From Pollenia angustigena (lineage: Eukaryota; Arthropoda; Insecta; Diptera; Polleniidae): a stretch of 64,000 nt of DNA. The notes beneath the pieces were generated by a model that was not told the DNA's origin, ran no database searches, and worked only from the letters and a program-made list of their open reading frames with translations. The translations under genes and the position numbers were made by a program. The first letter of the stretch is position 1. Every line of letters starts with the position of its first letter. This document shows, piece by piece, positions 54,515-64,000 of the stretch. Location of the stretch: contig OV884056.1 of NCBI GenBank assembly GCA_930367215.1, positions 319,516,709-319,580,708 on the forward strand. Direction: 5' to 3'.

Positions 54515-56036
54515 AAAACAAGTAATAAAGATTAGCGGTCAAGCCCGACCATATGATACCCTACACCACAGTATTTAAAAACACATTTTCCTATGCCTAC
54601 GTGTCCATGTTAATATGGATCTATGTTTTAAATTTCATTGAGATCGTTTGATAGCTTCTGAGATTCAAAAATTGCTCCCTTTCTCCCCTCGTGGTCCTAC
54701 GATTCGGACCATTTTCAATTCTTGTGCAAATAAACACCTACATATGTGCCAAATTTTATCAAATTATCTCCAGCCAGCCAGCCGGACGGACATCGTTAGA
54801 TCGACTCAGAAAGTGATTCTGTTCGATCGGTATACTTTAAGGAGGGTCCATGACCCATATTTTAAGGTGTTACACACATCAGCACAAATGCATAATACCC
54901 TTTCCACTATTGTGGTGTGGGTCAGAGAACTGCAAAATCCACTTTGTTTGTTGATTTACTCATACGCTATAATTTACATTAACTCTATGCCTGCAAAACA
55001 AAATTCAACGTTGGTAAATTTGACATCGTTTTGTACACATTTGATTTGGGCATGTGTGTTTTTTTATTGAAAGTGCTTTGTTTGCATTTATTGTTGCGCA
55101 CGCAATATCACAATTTCTTAAAGTCAAACGGCATTTATTCTTTTGCTTTTGCATTTAAGAAGTCATTGTCCACTCGATGACACAACGACGAATGTAAATT
55201 GGTATGAGTACGAGTCACTTTGTTGGTATGATTGTTGTAGGCATAAGTTCAAATAAACTAGTTGTATTGTCCAATTTGTTTTTGTGTTCACCCTGCAAAT
55301 TATATTGGACCACCTGATTTTGACCAAATGGACTACTCATTGGACTAGTCCGATATAATGCAAGCATTGTTAAAAAGTGTTTGTAGTGAGACGACATGAC
55401 TTCGTTTTTTAACGAAATGTGTTCGTTTTTAAACGACTTCAAAGCTAATCGTCTTGAGTATACCATGGAGTAGTTTTAATACTACTCCTTTGTAATCCAA
55501 AGCTGGGTTATATGGTCCTGCTCTAGGACATCGTAATGTTAATTAGACCATGTTTTTCCATACGTTTGGGTTACTTATGGACTAGTCCTAGTCCCTGGTG
55601 GGCTACATTTTACACGCGTGTTTGGACTAGACCTATTATTTGCAGGGTATTTTTTTAAAAGCGTTACAAGCAACATTAACAACAATACATTGTACATTGT
55701 ACATACAGAACTTCTGTACTTTTTAAGAAATGATAAAAAATAAAAACGTCTTCTGTTTCTATGGAAATTGTTTCAGTTGCTGAATAGTCATCAGATTTTT
55801 TTGTATTTTTCTTTGTATGTTTTTTACCAAAGCAATAATTGGCGAACGAAGCTAAACATAGTGTGAATGGCAAATCCAATACGCTGTGCATGAATTGAAG
55901 GAATTTTAAAACAACACCGATGTGTGTGGCTGAGAAAGTTTGATTGCATGAACACAAATGAGTGTATTTGATGTTGTTGACTTAATGCGAATTGTTTGCA
56001 ATCGCACAAAGCCGTTCTCTGGTGTGGGTATAAAAA
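54515..56036 (+). mobile_element. Family A copy split by a hobo-like element
   Basis: AACAAGTAATAAAG, GCGGTCAAGCCCGACCATAT, ATACCCTACACCACAG mark the start (about 54519). CACTATTGTGGTGTGGGT ends the left piece at 54922. GTGTGGGTATAAAAATT (from 56022) is the right piece. Joining them restores the family A 3' end. The frame 54648-55070 spans the junction and is an artefact. Confidence 0.87.
54923..56021. mobile_element. hobo-like hAT non-autonomous element, 1099 bp
   Basis: Left end CAGAGAACTGCAAAATCC; right end read inward CAGAGAACGGCTTTGTGC. CAGAGAACTGCA is the terminal sequence of the hobo element, and CAGAGAAC is shared with Hermes. GTGTGGGT flanks exactly on both sides (54915-54922, 56022-56029), an 8-bp hAT duplication inside a family A copy. 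Open frames inside (55215-55466, 55676-55957 minus) show no transposase motifs. Confidence 0.93.
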
Positions 56037-56963
56037 TTAAATAACTAATAAAGTATGGAGAAGTGTATTTTTAAAATTTTGTCCCTTTTCTTGCAAGCCA
56101 AATGTACTTTTTTCAATTTATTTTATTCAAGTTAATAATCGGGTATGTGATGGAAAGCACTTTTGAAAAATTATATATACATATCGCACTTGTTCAACAA
56201 TACTGTATTAACTCAAAATTTTACAATTTTCAGTAGAAGGAAAACAATTTTTAATTTTACATTAAAGGCATATTAACAATAATTTTTAAACCAACAGTTC
56301 GTTTCATTTGACTAAATAGCACGAAATTTTTACAGCAGCTATATAAAATGTGTCAATTTTTTCTAAAAAGCAAAAATATAAAAATTACGAGTTAATACAC
56401 TTATTCTGCGTTTGTAATTCTCACTTTTTAACTTGAAGTTGAAATTATTATAATTATATTTATATGTAAAATATAAAAAGGAGAATGGAAAGACAAGATT
56501 AAAACACAAAAATTGCAAGACAAGAATTTCATTATCTGCAAGTATGGACGATGACTAAAAAATAAACAACTACTCAAATAAGCACAACTTTATATACATA
56601 TCGTCAGCTCAGAATTGGTTTGACCTACCGACCATTTTTAAAAAAATTGAGTTAGATATGGGGTATATATATTTTGAATAGCCCCTTTTTGAATCCAAAA
56701 TCTGTTTCGCGAAATTTTTTGTTGTTTCTGAGATATAAAGCATTCATTTTGCTGCATATCAACTGTTTCAAAATTTTTTAAGTTTTGTTTTGCACTACAA
56801 GCCACTGTTTGGCGATTGTAGCAAATTCTTCATACAAAAACATAAAAAATAAATTTTACTGTTGCTTTGCTGCATTGCCGTAAGAAAAAAAAAGTAGTTA
56901 AAGCAAAAGCAAAATAAAATGACGACAAGAAAATTAATTTGTGCAAAATAGTTTTATAAAATA

Positions 56964-57779
56964 ATGGACCCAACCAAGTGTACGGTTTGCTATTATTTGC
57001 AAACTGCTTTTAGCCTACCTAAGGGAAATGCTTCAACATTTTACTACAAACGAAAATTAAATATGTATAATCTTAAGCAACCATTATTGAGCCAAATATA
57101 CCAACTTTTACTTATTGTGCCTTTTGGACGGAAGCTCATAGCGGTCGGAGTGGTAACAATAATGCTAGTGCTTTAATTTAAATTTTAAATGAGTTAATAA
57201 AAGATTATCCACTAATTAAAACTTTGACATTATGGAGCGATTCTTGCGTACCTCAAAATAAAAATCGAATTAACGCAACCGCAATCAAAATGTTCATTAA
57301 ACAAAATAATATTGATGCCGTAATACAAAAGTCTTCAGAACCAGGACATTCTTTAATTCAAGAAGTTGACTGTGTCCATGGTGTTACTGACCGGTACTTA
57401 AAGAATATTGAAATTCATAGTCCTATTCATTTATGGAAATGCTTCCGAAAGATTTTCGCACATACTGGAAGCAAATAAAATGGACTTTCCAAAAGTCCCT
57501 TTTGCTAAAATTAAAGCACTTCTATACAGTTTAAATACTGATTTATGTATATATTTTAAAACTTCTACCAATGTGGAAAAATATAAAAATGCAATTTTGG
57601 TTAAGTCTGCATCAAAAAATTGTTTGAAAACTCCTGAGAATTTGTTGACGAATGTTTTGAAGATATCGAAACCATCATTTATTTCCAGCGATAAAAATAG
57701 GGACATAAAAGACTTGCTTATATTTCTTCCACGTGTTGATAAAGCTTATTATAAAAATTTACTCAATATTAAGTTTTAA
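56964..57779 (+). pseudogene. Family F protein (RNase H-fold-like, DUF7869-like?), frameshifted
   Basis: Starts MDPTKCTVCYYLQTAFSLPK, GNASTFYYKRKLNMYNL, then a frameshift near 57075 and ATIIEPNIPTFTYCAFWTEA, HSGRSGNNNASALI, a stop, ILNELIKDYPLIKTLTLWSD, SCVPQNKNRINATAIKMFIK, EPGHSLIQEVDCVHGVTDRY, LKNIEIHSPIHLWKCFRK. A second frameshift near 57470 leads to MDFPKVPFAKIKALLYS and a Lys-rich tail ending DLLIFLPRVDKAYYKNLLN, stop 57777-57779. The LxLWSDSCVPQNKN and EPGHSxIQEVDxxH motifs recur in uncharacterised insect and cnidarian proteins I associate with the DUF7869 group; that link is from memory. A TIR-bounded location makes it a candidate transposase. Two frameshifts and one stop show this copy is dead. 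Confidence 0.6.
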
Positions 57780-57918
57780 ATTTTAAGTGTTTTTCTTGAT
57801 TCTATTTTACTTAAGTTGTTTAATTTGTGGCTTTTTATGTACCTTTTCATAACAGTAGAACTTTTTTTCTGGTTTTGTAAAATAAAATCAAATAAAAAAA
57901 AAATACAATATAAAATAA

Positions 57919-59089
57919 AAACAAGTAAGAGTGCTATATTCCGCTGTGCCGAATCTTATATACCCTTCACCATTGTGCGAGTAGAATAGAGAGCAACTTA
58001 ATAATTTTTACATATACATATACATACATACATATTTACAATACTTACAACTTCATTATAAATGAAATTTAAAAAGCGATAACTGGTAAATATTTTTTAT
58101 TATGAAATAATAAAGAAGGGTGATAACGAAAATCATATTGGGCATTATGCTAGTATATGTAAACAAATACGAAGGGGCGGGTGAGGGGATAGGAAGAAGA
58201 GACGACAACCGGATTTGAACTTCGCTTTGCATAAGGACCCTGAATATATATACTTTATAGGGTGTAGGACCTTCGGTGAAGGGTATAAAAAACAATCTTA
58301 ATAATAAAAAAAAGAGTAATTTTTGGGATTTCAGTATTTTGGTCATAACTCTGCTATTTCTTAACCGATTTGACAGATTTATATACCGACGTGTTAAAGA
58401 AAAAATTTGCCAGTTATTTTGGCTATAAAACGTGGACTCGGGAAGATCTATGGTTCCTAAAAATGGGTATATTTTCAAAAAAAAATTAATATTTTGGTCA
58501 TAACTTTTTCGTATCTGAACCGATTTTCCCGAGTTTTTCAGAAAATATTATCTATTAAAAATTTCCGATCTTCTGATATATAAGGCGTAACCATAGGTCA
58601 TATTACAGTCAAAAAATTCAGATTTTTATACAATTTTTAATACTTTTTGTATGAGAGGTACCACGCCTACTTCTCCAATCCCGCCCACATTTTGTAGGAT
58701 GGTGTATATTTATAACCTTAATGTTTGTACCTAATTTTAAAGCTTTGGCTCTTGCCGTTCTCCAGATATACAGAAAAAAGTAATACAAATACAACAACCA
58801 CAAGGGATTTTTTGGAAAAATTAGAGGTAGTCGTGGGTTTTTGGTCATATCTCAGAAATGGTGGACTATATGTGACATAAATGTAAAACAACGTAGCCGC
58901 TATCATGTCTGGAGTCTCCGGAAAACACATCAAACGTAAGACGGACGGACAGATATCGTTAAATCAACTTCTCTCCTCATAAGGACCCAGAATATATATA
59001 CTTTATAGGGTCTAAGATCAATATTGTAGAAATTACAAACGGAATGACAAACTTATATATACCCTTTTCCACCTGTGGTGAAGGGTATA
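57919..59089 (+). mobile_element. Family B element inserted in family F
   Basis: Begins AAACAAGTAAGAGTGCTATAT, has the hairpin-like TTCCGCTGTGCCGAA and TATATACCCTTCACCA, and ends CCACCTGTGGTGAAGGGTATA. The direct repeat ATAAAATAA lies at 57910-57918 and 59090-59098. A second GGTGAAGGGTATAAAAAA at about 58276 suggests an internal duplication or a nested B copy. The 58316-59089 part also occurs inverted at 62085-62500. Frames on the minus strand are not genes. Confidence 0.8.
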
Positions 59090-59520
59090 ATAAAATAATT
59101 CATCTCAACAACAAGTTACTCAATACACAGCAATAAGTATACGTATGCAGCACAAAAAGCCACTTTTTAATTTTTTTTTTTAGAAAAGTGGCGTATGCGG
59201 TACAAAACAATATTTTTCATTTTCAAAAAAATACTATTAAATTCTAACTTTATTAATGAAAGTGCGCAAAAATTTACAATTTTCTTCCAAACATAAACCG
59301 GAAGCAGAGGTAAAAATATAAACAAATTATATCGGGTACATTTTGAGAAATCTTCATGTAAATCTTCTTTGTCGTTTTTCTCCACTCCGACTTTTTGGCA
59401 TATACGCCAAACCAATTCTGAGCTGACGATACGTAGTAGACTTAGGTTTCTGACGACGGTATAAAATTGTATTTGTAATTAAAGTTTTGTATTTTGTTGG
59501 ATATATTGTAAGTTTTAAAA

Positions 59521-59545
59521 ACTATCGATAGTTATCGATGATTTT
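59521..59545. repeat. TATCGATA-type motif pair
   Basis: ACTATCGATAGTTATCGATG lies just upstream of the family H MITE. Confidence 0.5.
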
Positions 59546-59583
59546 TAAAAAATGATCGCATACTATCAATGGTTTCAGACCAG

Positions 59584-59751
59584 TAGCTCGTTTCTGTGTT
59601 TCCCGCATCGTAAAATTTCTCACATTCTCGCAAAGAAAATAAATAGAAACACTTGTGTGAGAAAACCCATTTTTTGTTTCATTTCACACTATTTTTGTTG
59701 CAATTCACACGTTTCATGCGATTACGATGTAAGAAATACAGAAACGGGCTA
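59584..59751 (-). mobile_element. Family H MITE, complete copy, 168 bp
   Basis: TAGCTCGTTTCTGTGTTTCC and, inward from 59751, TAGCCCGTTTCTGTATTTCT form TIRs of about 30 bp reaching CATCGTAA. The terminal TA on each side fits a TA-target insertion. A truncated copy in the opposite orientation is at 34180-34312. Confidence 0.87.
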
Positions 59752-59883
59752 TAGACCACTGCTTTGGGTATGTTCACACTAAACAAATACTTTACAATCA
59801 AATCTAAAAAGAGTGACTACAAAATTGATCTGCTTTAATTTTTTTTAAACTTTTTTAATGAAATTTAAAACATACATTTATAG

Positions 59884-60212
59884 AACCATATTTATATGGG
59901 AACAAAAGGTATGCAATTTTTAAAAGATAGGACCACGAGGGGAGATAGGGGCAATTTCTGCCTCTCAACCCGATTTTAATGCAATTTAAAACATAGATAC
60001 ATATATGTATATAGGGACACATTAGCTATACAGTTTTTAAAAAATAGGACCACAAGGGGAGGCAGGGGGCAATTTCTGCCTCTAACAAACTTTCAAACCG
60101 ATTTTCATGAAGTTTATAAACATAGATAAATCCATATTTACATGGACACATAAGCATGATGTGTTTTTAAATACTGTCGGGCTTGACCGACTATACTTTC
60201 ATACTTGTTTTT
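59884..60212 (-). mobile_element. Family A 5' half, inverted
   Basis: Read on the minus strand it starts AACAAGTATGAAAGTATAGTC, GGTCAAGCCCGACAGTATTT and contains AGGCAGAAATTGCC and GGTCCTATTTTTTAAAAAC blocks as in 10156-10600. The 3' half is missing. Confidence 0.8.
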
Positions 60213-60288
60213 TAATTAAAATTATTTTGAATATTTATAACGTTTGCTAGATCAAACAGCAGTTTATTAAAAAAAATCCTACAATTTG

Positions 60289-60346
60289 TATACCCACACC
60301 ACAAAAGTGGAGAGGGCTTGAGCGACTATACTTTCTTACATGTTTT
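60289..60346 (-). mobile_element. Minimal family A derivative, 58 bp
   Basis: Minus strand: AAAACATGTAAGAAAGTATAG, TCGCTCAAGCC joined directly to CTCTCCACTTTTGTGGTGTG and GGTATA. Both family A ends are kept with the whole interior deleted. Confidence 0.8.
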
Positions 60347-60734
60347 AAATAAAATATAGCAAATCAACAATTTTTAAAGAAAAAAGGGGTATTCAGTTAG
60401 TGGGCACGTTTTTTTGCATTAGGCGAAGTGCTTGCTTTTAAAAATTGTATAAAAGATTTTCAGGCATAAATTAAAAAAACATTTATGAATCTTACAAATC
60501 ATTCTTTTATAGGTTTGGATTTATTTAATTTGAGTCTTGGTCCATTTTTATTTATTTACTCATAATCTGTAAGCCTATTTGGCCAAGTTGATTACAAAGT
60601 TATAATGCGACACGTTCAATCAAATAGTTATGTTCATAAATAATAGTTTCTTAAAAACTTAATACTATAATTTGGTAATGAATATGGATTGTTTCCCTAT
60701 AAACACAAAGTCAAATCATTATTAGCATTATTAT

Positions 60735-61576
60735 TTACAATACTCTACGATGTAAAATATTTTTAAATCCCCTTATCGAATGTGCAAAATGTCTTTCGTC
60801 ATATGGTATTCTGTAGTTCTATATTCTACAAGCTCTTACAACAAACGAACGATTCATAATCACAGAACTAAAAAGTGGGCATATAAAAGTGTTTGAGATC
60901 TAGATGACCTTCCAAACACAAATCGTGAGTTAATATAGGCAGATATGGCAAACTTTTAAGTTTTATAAAGAAGCAACATTGCTCTTATCTTGACAAACTC
61001 ATCAAAGGGTAGACCTTATAAGTCCTTAACATACGACGATACATGATCCCGTACTTGCAATCCATATACATAACGAACAATTCTATTAAAATGCCTCCCA
61101 ATACGATCCAGATTTGTCTCACTTGTACGTGAATACAACCCAAGCCCATACAAAATAACCGGCATCAGAGTAGCATGTGCAACTTGTTTTCTAATTATCA
61201 ACGGAAAATGACAGTGGCAATTGTAGAGCCTTCGCAGCCTTACTGTTAGACAAGAAAAAATGTAATTAATATGATAATCAAATGTAAATTTGTTATCAAT
61301 GAAAAATCCCAGAACTTTAGAATAAATAACGTATTTAATTTTCTCACTATGCATTACAATACTGGGAACAATTATACCATTTCCAGTAAATAGCATCATA
61401 ACGGCGAGTGAAAGATAATGCAGGTAAATAACGTTACCTAAAACGCAAAACGCCTTATCTAACATTTTGAAAATTTTACAGGAGAAGCAAATTACTATTA
61501 AAAATGGTAATCCATAAATTGTTTTAAACTGTTTATAATTTATTTTTCTTGTAAAACTAACAAGTTGTTCTGACAA
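60735..61576 (-). pseudogene. LINE RT ORF, C-terminal half relic
   Basis: Minus strand from 61576: SEQLVSFTRKINYKQFK, then LFTGNGIIVPSIVMHSEKIK, SKVLGFFIDNKFTFDYHINY, LTVRLRRLYNCHCHFPLIIR, KQVAHATLMPVILYGLGLYS, TSETNLDRIGRHFNRIVRYV, YGLQVRDHVSSYVKDL, stop (61016), then GLPFDEFVKIRAMLLLYKT, FVFGRSSRSQT, NRSFVVRACRI and after a shift RIPYDERHFAHSIRGFKNIL, HRRVL with a stop at 60735-60737. The KVLGxxIDxxLxxxxHI, LMPxxLYGLExYS and FNRxVRYVYGL blocks are the post-RT region of non-LTR retrotransposons of the jockey/CR1/R1 assemblage. The long open part suggests a fairly recent copy. RT motif YADD is absent (5' truncation). Confidence 0.83.
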
Positions 61577-62084
61577 TTGTCAATGTTGCATATTATGCAA
61601 ACTTTTAGTAAGGCCTTTTAGCGCGTATCATATAATCTTTTGTAGATAGGGCCGTTTGTTTTTTTGTTAATAAAATTGCTAATTTTGGTTGAAAGATTCC
61701 AAAATTTATTGTGGACATTAGTGTTAATGCAATTCATCAGATTTAATAAAAAAGTCGATTTATAATTTTTTGTTAGTTAGGTCCTTTTGCGTTTTAGGTA
61801 ACGATATAGAGAAAGACTAACGCTCGATAAGAAATTAAACGAAAGTTTGAATTTTTAATGGTAATGCTTAAAGAATGAAAAGAACTGACATGATCAGGAA
61901 ATATGTGTGTGTCCATGTATTATTGGTTTGCGAATCTGACAGGATTCGTAAAGGGTTTGATCTGGCTATGTAACAGCCAGCTAAGGATGGGGCGTATGTA
62001 CAACTATTGTTTTTTCTTTCTCCTCCGATTTTAACTTCCACTCTTTCTTATGCTTTCACTCACTTATTTTCCTCTTTATTTTAT
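61577..62084. other. Interval with a short family D-like scrap
   Basis: GTTAGTTAGGTCCTTTTGCG, TTTTAGGTAACGATATA (61770-61810) resembles the inner part of both family D copies. The rest is not recognised. Confidence 0.35.
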
Positions 62085-62500
62085 TTTATAATACCCTTCA
62101 CCGAAGGTAAAAGGGTATATATAACTTTGTCATTTCGCTTGTAATTTTTACAATATTGATCCTACACCCTATAAAGTATATTCTGGGTCCTTATGAAAAG
62201 CGAAGATCAAAACCGGTTGTCCGCCTGTCTGTTGAAATGGGTTTTCCGAAGCCCCCAGATATGATATGGAAATTTTTAGTAGAACATATTTTATAAAAAA
62301 CTCGTGAAAATCGGTTCAGATACAAAAAAGTTATGACCAAAATTAAATTTTTTTTTAAATACCCACTTTCGGGAACCATAGATCACCCGAGTCCAAGCTT
62401 TATAACTAAAGTAAATGGTAAATTTCTTCATCAACACGTCGGTATATAAATCTGGAGTACATATTTTAAAAAAACCCGGGAAAATCGGTTCATATAAAAA
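62085..62500 (-). mobile_element. Family B 3' half, inverted
   Basis: TAATACCCTTCACCGAAGG, TTTGTCATTTCGCTTGTAAT, ACACCCTATAAAGTATATTC, then blocks with AAAATCGGTTCAGATAC and ACACGTCGGTATATAAATCT. It aligns inverted with 58370-59089. Confidence 0.75.
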
Positions 62501-62509
62501 AAACAACAT

Positions 62510-63148
62510 TCATTTTGTTTGTGTAAAACCATTTGATACTGTCAAACAGCCAAACATAAAGAAAACAAAACAAAAAAAATCATGGCGCACTAAAATGTAA
62601 GCAAATTTTGACACTATCGAAAATAAAACAACTGAACAGCTGATCACTTGCATGTACTTGTAATAAATATACTTTGCCTTCACCGAAGGTAAATGATTAT
62701 AAACATGGTGAAATAATGCAGGTGGTATCGTACGGCTACAAACGCAACATTTACGTTTGAATATTTTAAAAAGTGAACGTCTTATCTACTGTCTGGACGC
62801 ATACGTCACGAAGACAGTAAGTAGTTTTTTTGGTATCTAAAATGTATTTTCTGCTGTCTTGCCAGTACTGCGTATTGTGATATTGGGAGAAAAGTTTTAT
62901 TAAAATTTTAAAGATTTTAAAGAGCGTTGTTAACTGTTGCCGCACTTTTCAAATTTATTTGCCTACGTCAAAGATTTCCTGCGCTACGCAGGTACCTTTT
63001 TGGGCTTGTTACTCAGTTAAATGCATTTTTACCTTATTATTCACTTAATTTTTCTTTTTGTTAATTGACAAAGGTATATTTTATATATAAATGTTTTTTT
63101 TTTTGATTTTAGTACATATTTGTTCAGAATCAGAGCAACAATTATGTT
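62510..63148. other. Gene-free interval
   Basis: Contains CACCGAAGGTAAATG near 62681 (a family B word), with no complete element and no gene. Confidence 0.4.
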
Positions 63149-63270
63149 TGACCCCCCTCTAACTCAGAAATTTTTTGACCGATTTGTGTCTAAACTACTA
63201 TTCAATAGGACTAACTTTGGTGCAAATTTCATCCAAATCGGAAGACATCGATTTCAATATCATATTCATG
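63149..63270. mobile_element. Partial copy of the 40837-41170 MITE
   Basis: GACCCCCCTCTAACTCAGAA, TGTGTCTAAACTACTATTCA, ATAGGACTAA and CCAAATCGGAAGACATCGAT match 41019-41134. Both termini are missing. Confidence 0.85.
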
Positions 63271-63357
63271 TGAAATGTTTTTTTTTTTAAGATAGTCATA
63301 TACAAACAAATTACATTTGAATAAATGGGCTTTACGGCAAACTTTGAGGGGCGAACG

Positions 63358-63377
63358 CCCCCCCCCCCCCCCACCCC
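63358..63377. repeat. C15-A-C4 tract
   Basis: Fifteen C, one A, four C, ten bases before the next element. Compare the C15-A-C6 tract at 2646-2667. Confidence 0.9.
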
Positions 63378-63386
63378 TAAAACACT

Positions 63387-63914
63387 CACCCCTATCGCAA
63401 ACACCTACTCCCATGAAAATATTCCCATATTTTTTTATTTCGTATTGTGAATGATTCCCATAACAAATTTTTTGGGAATGAATTCCCAAACTTATAAAAT
63501 TTAGCATCGCCAATGTTTACTCCCGCGAATTTTTTTAATAAATAAATTCCCAACAAGTGTTGATGTGAACGAGAAGGGAACATGTAAATTTTAATTTGTA
63601 TTCTAAAGTAGGACTAAATTAAATTACTTTTTCCTTTTATTGAAGAAGTGTACATAAAGAAAATGAAGATAAACACTATTCATTATTTATTTTATTATAT
63701 TTTTATTAGTATTTTATTTTGTATATTTTTCTTTCACAATACAAGCACTAACAAGTTACTCACAATAGAGACTTTTGTTTACAAAGCACTGACAAATAAT
63801 TCACAATATAAATGTTTACTCCCAAAATATTTACGATACCAATTTGTTGGGGATGGGAATTTAGGTTTGATCCCATATACATATCATACTCCCATAACAT
63901 TCGCGATAGGGGTG
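63387..63914. mobile_element. TIR element, about 528 bp
   Basis: CACCCCTATCGCAAACA and, inward from 63914, CACCCCTATCGCGAATG; the next TCCCAT words also agree (TACTCCCATG / TATGGGAGTA in the other sense). ACT is found outside both ends. The interior is rich in TCCCA(A/T) words (ATTCCCATA, ATTCCCAAAC, TACTCCCGCG, TACTCCCAAA). The frame 63648-63962 crosses its border and is not a gene. Confidence 0.6.
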
Positions 63915-64000
63915 ACTACTTATCGCTATGAAATTTTTTTGTATTTTTTTACAAAAAACTGAACCGATTTGGCGGGGAGAATATAAAAAATAAAAAATTC

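Larger units (their letters stand above)
56597..59433 (+). mobile_element. Family F: protein-coding TIR element of unassigned superfamily
   Basis: CATATCGTCAGCTCAGAATT and, inward from 59433, CGTATCGTCAGCTCAGAATT, both continuing GGTTTG: 26-bp TIRs with one mismatch. TA lies outside both ends (56595-56596, 59434-59435). It holds the ORF at 56964-57779 and a family B insertion at 57919-59089 with a 9-bp repeat ATAAAATAA on each side; without it the element is about 1.7 kb. A deleted copy is at 48905-50034. The protein is not a Tc1/mariner, hAT, piggyBac or Harbinger type that I recognise. Confidence 0.82.

Noticed and set aside
54648..55070. 140-codon plus-strand frame
   Set aside because: It runs from a family A repeat across the junction into the hobo-like element, so it is a fusion of unrelated non-coding sequences.
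58056..58933. Minus-strand frames of 71-140 codons
   Set aside because: They lie wholly inside the family B repeat and are not conserved as frames in the 62085-62500 copy.

Overview
This window is a strongly AT-rich stretch of animal nuclear DNA, most likely from a higher (calyptrate) fly. That assignment is inference. It rests on the very low GC, the poly-CAA/CAG tracts typical of fly introns and intergenic DNA, and the mix of transposon relics: hobo-type hAT ends, jockey-type and RTE-type LINEs, Tc1/mariner, and dense short TIR elements. I find no intact host gene, tRNA, rRNA or CRISPR. Most long open frames are chance products of low GC. The only convincing coding sequence belongs to broken transposable elements, plus one exon-like C-terminal piece (31745-31883). 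The window is probably intergenic or one large intron.

Positions 1-16500: scattered repeats; a repeat with a 246-bp tandem core (4594-6090); a 113-bp-arm inverted repeat (7113-7474); a hAT transposase relic on the minus strand (8790-9488); a TIR element (family D, 9511-11132) split by a family A copy; a perfect 140-bp tandem duplication (13408-13687); and a LINE tail (14640-15062). Positions 16500-30000: a deleted Tc1/mariner element with both TIRs (16534-17488), a hAT element with a near-perfect 8-bp target duplication (17609-18257), an RTE-like LINE relic (21387-23643) holding a 122-bp tandem array, and a near-identical 380-bp duplication (28733/29644).

Positions 30000-46400: many TIR elements. 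These include a four-level nest at 34484-36134, the second family D copy (36899-37872), a 334-bp TIR element (40837-41170), a Tc1 transposase relic near a TIR segment carrying a LINE fragment, and two palindromic MITEs. Positions 47000-64000: a jockey-type LINE tail (47885-48440); a deleted copy of family F (about 48905-50034) carrying a pogo-like MITE; a 2.3-kb hAT element with a perfect 8-bp duplication (52142-54424); a hobo-type element with a perfect 8-bp duplication inserted in a family A copy (54923-56021); a 2.8-kb TIR element (family F, 56597-59433) encoding an unusual RNase-H-fold-like protein; another LINE tail (60735-61576, minus); and more TIR elements.

Family names used in the entries: A begins AACAAGTAAGAAAGTATAG and ends TGTGGTGTGGGTATA. 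B begins AACAAGTAAGAGTGCTATA and ends GGTGAAGGGTATA. L is a TATGGGACCTATGG-type body linked to A and B. D has CAGGTATGTTC/CGGGTGTGTTC ends. E is an ATTAA-rich repeat. F is the protein-coding TIR element. H has TAGCCCGTTTCTGT ends. K is a repeat rich in GGTACTTTTT and related boxes. The story of the window is repeated nested transposition. Several nests can be read by eye because paralogous copies preserve the empty target site.
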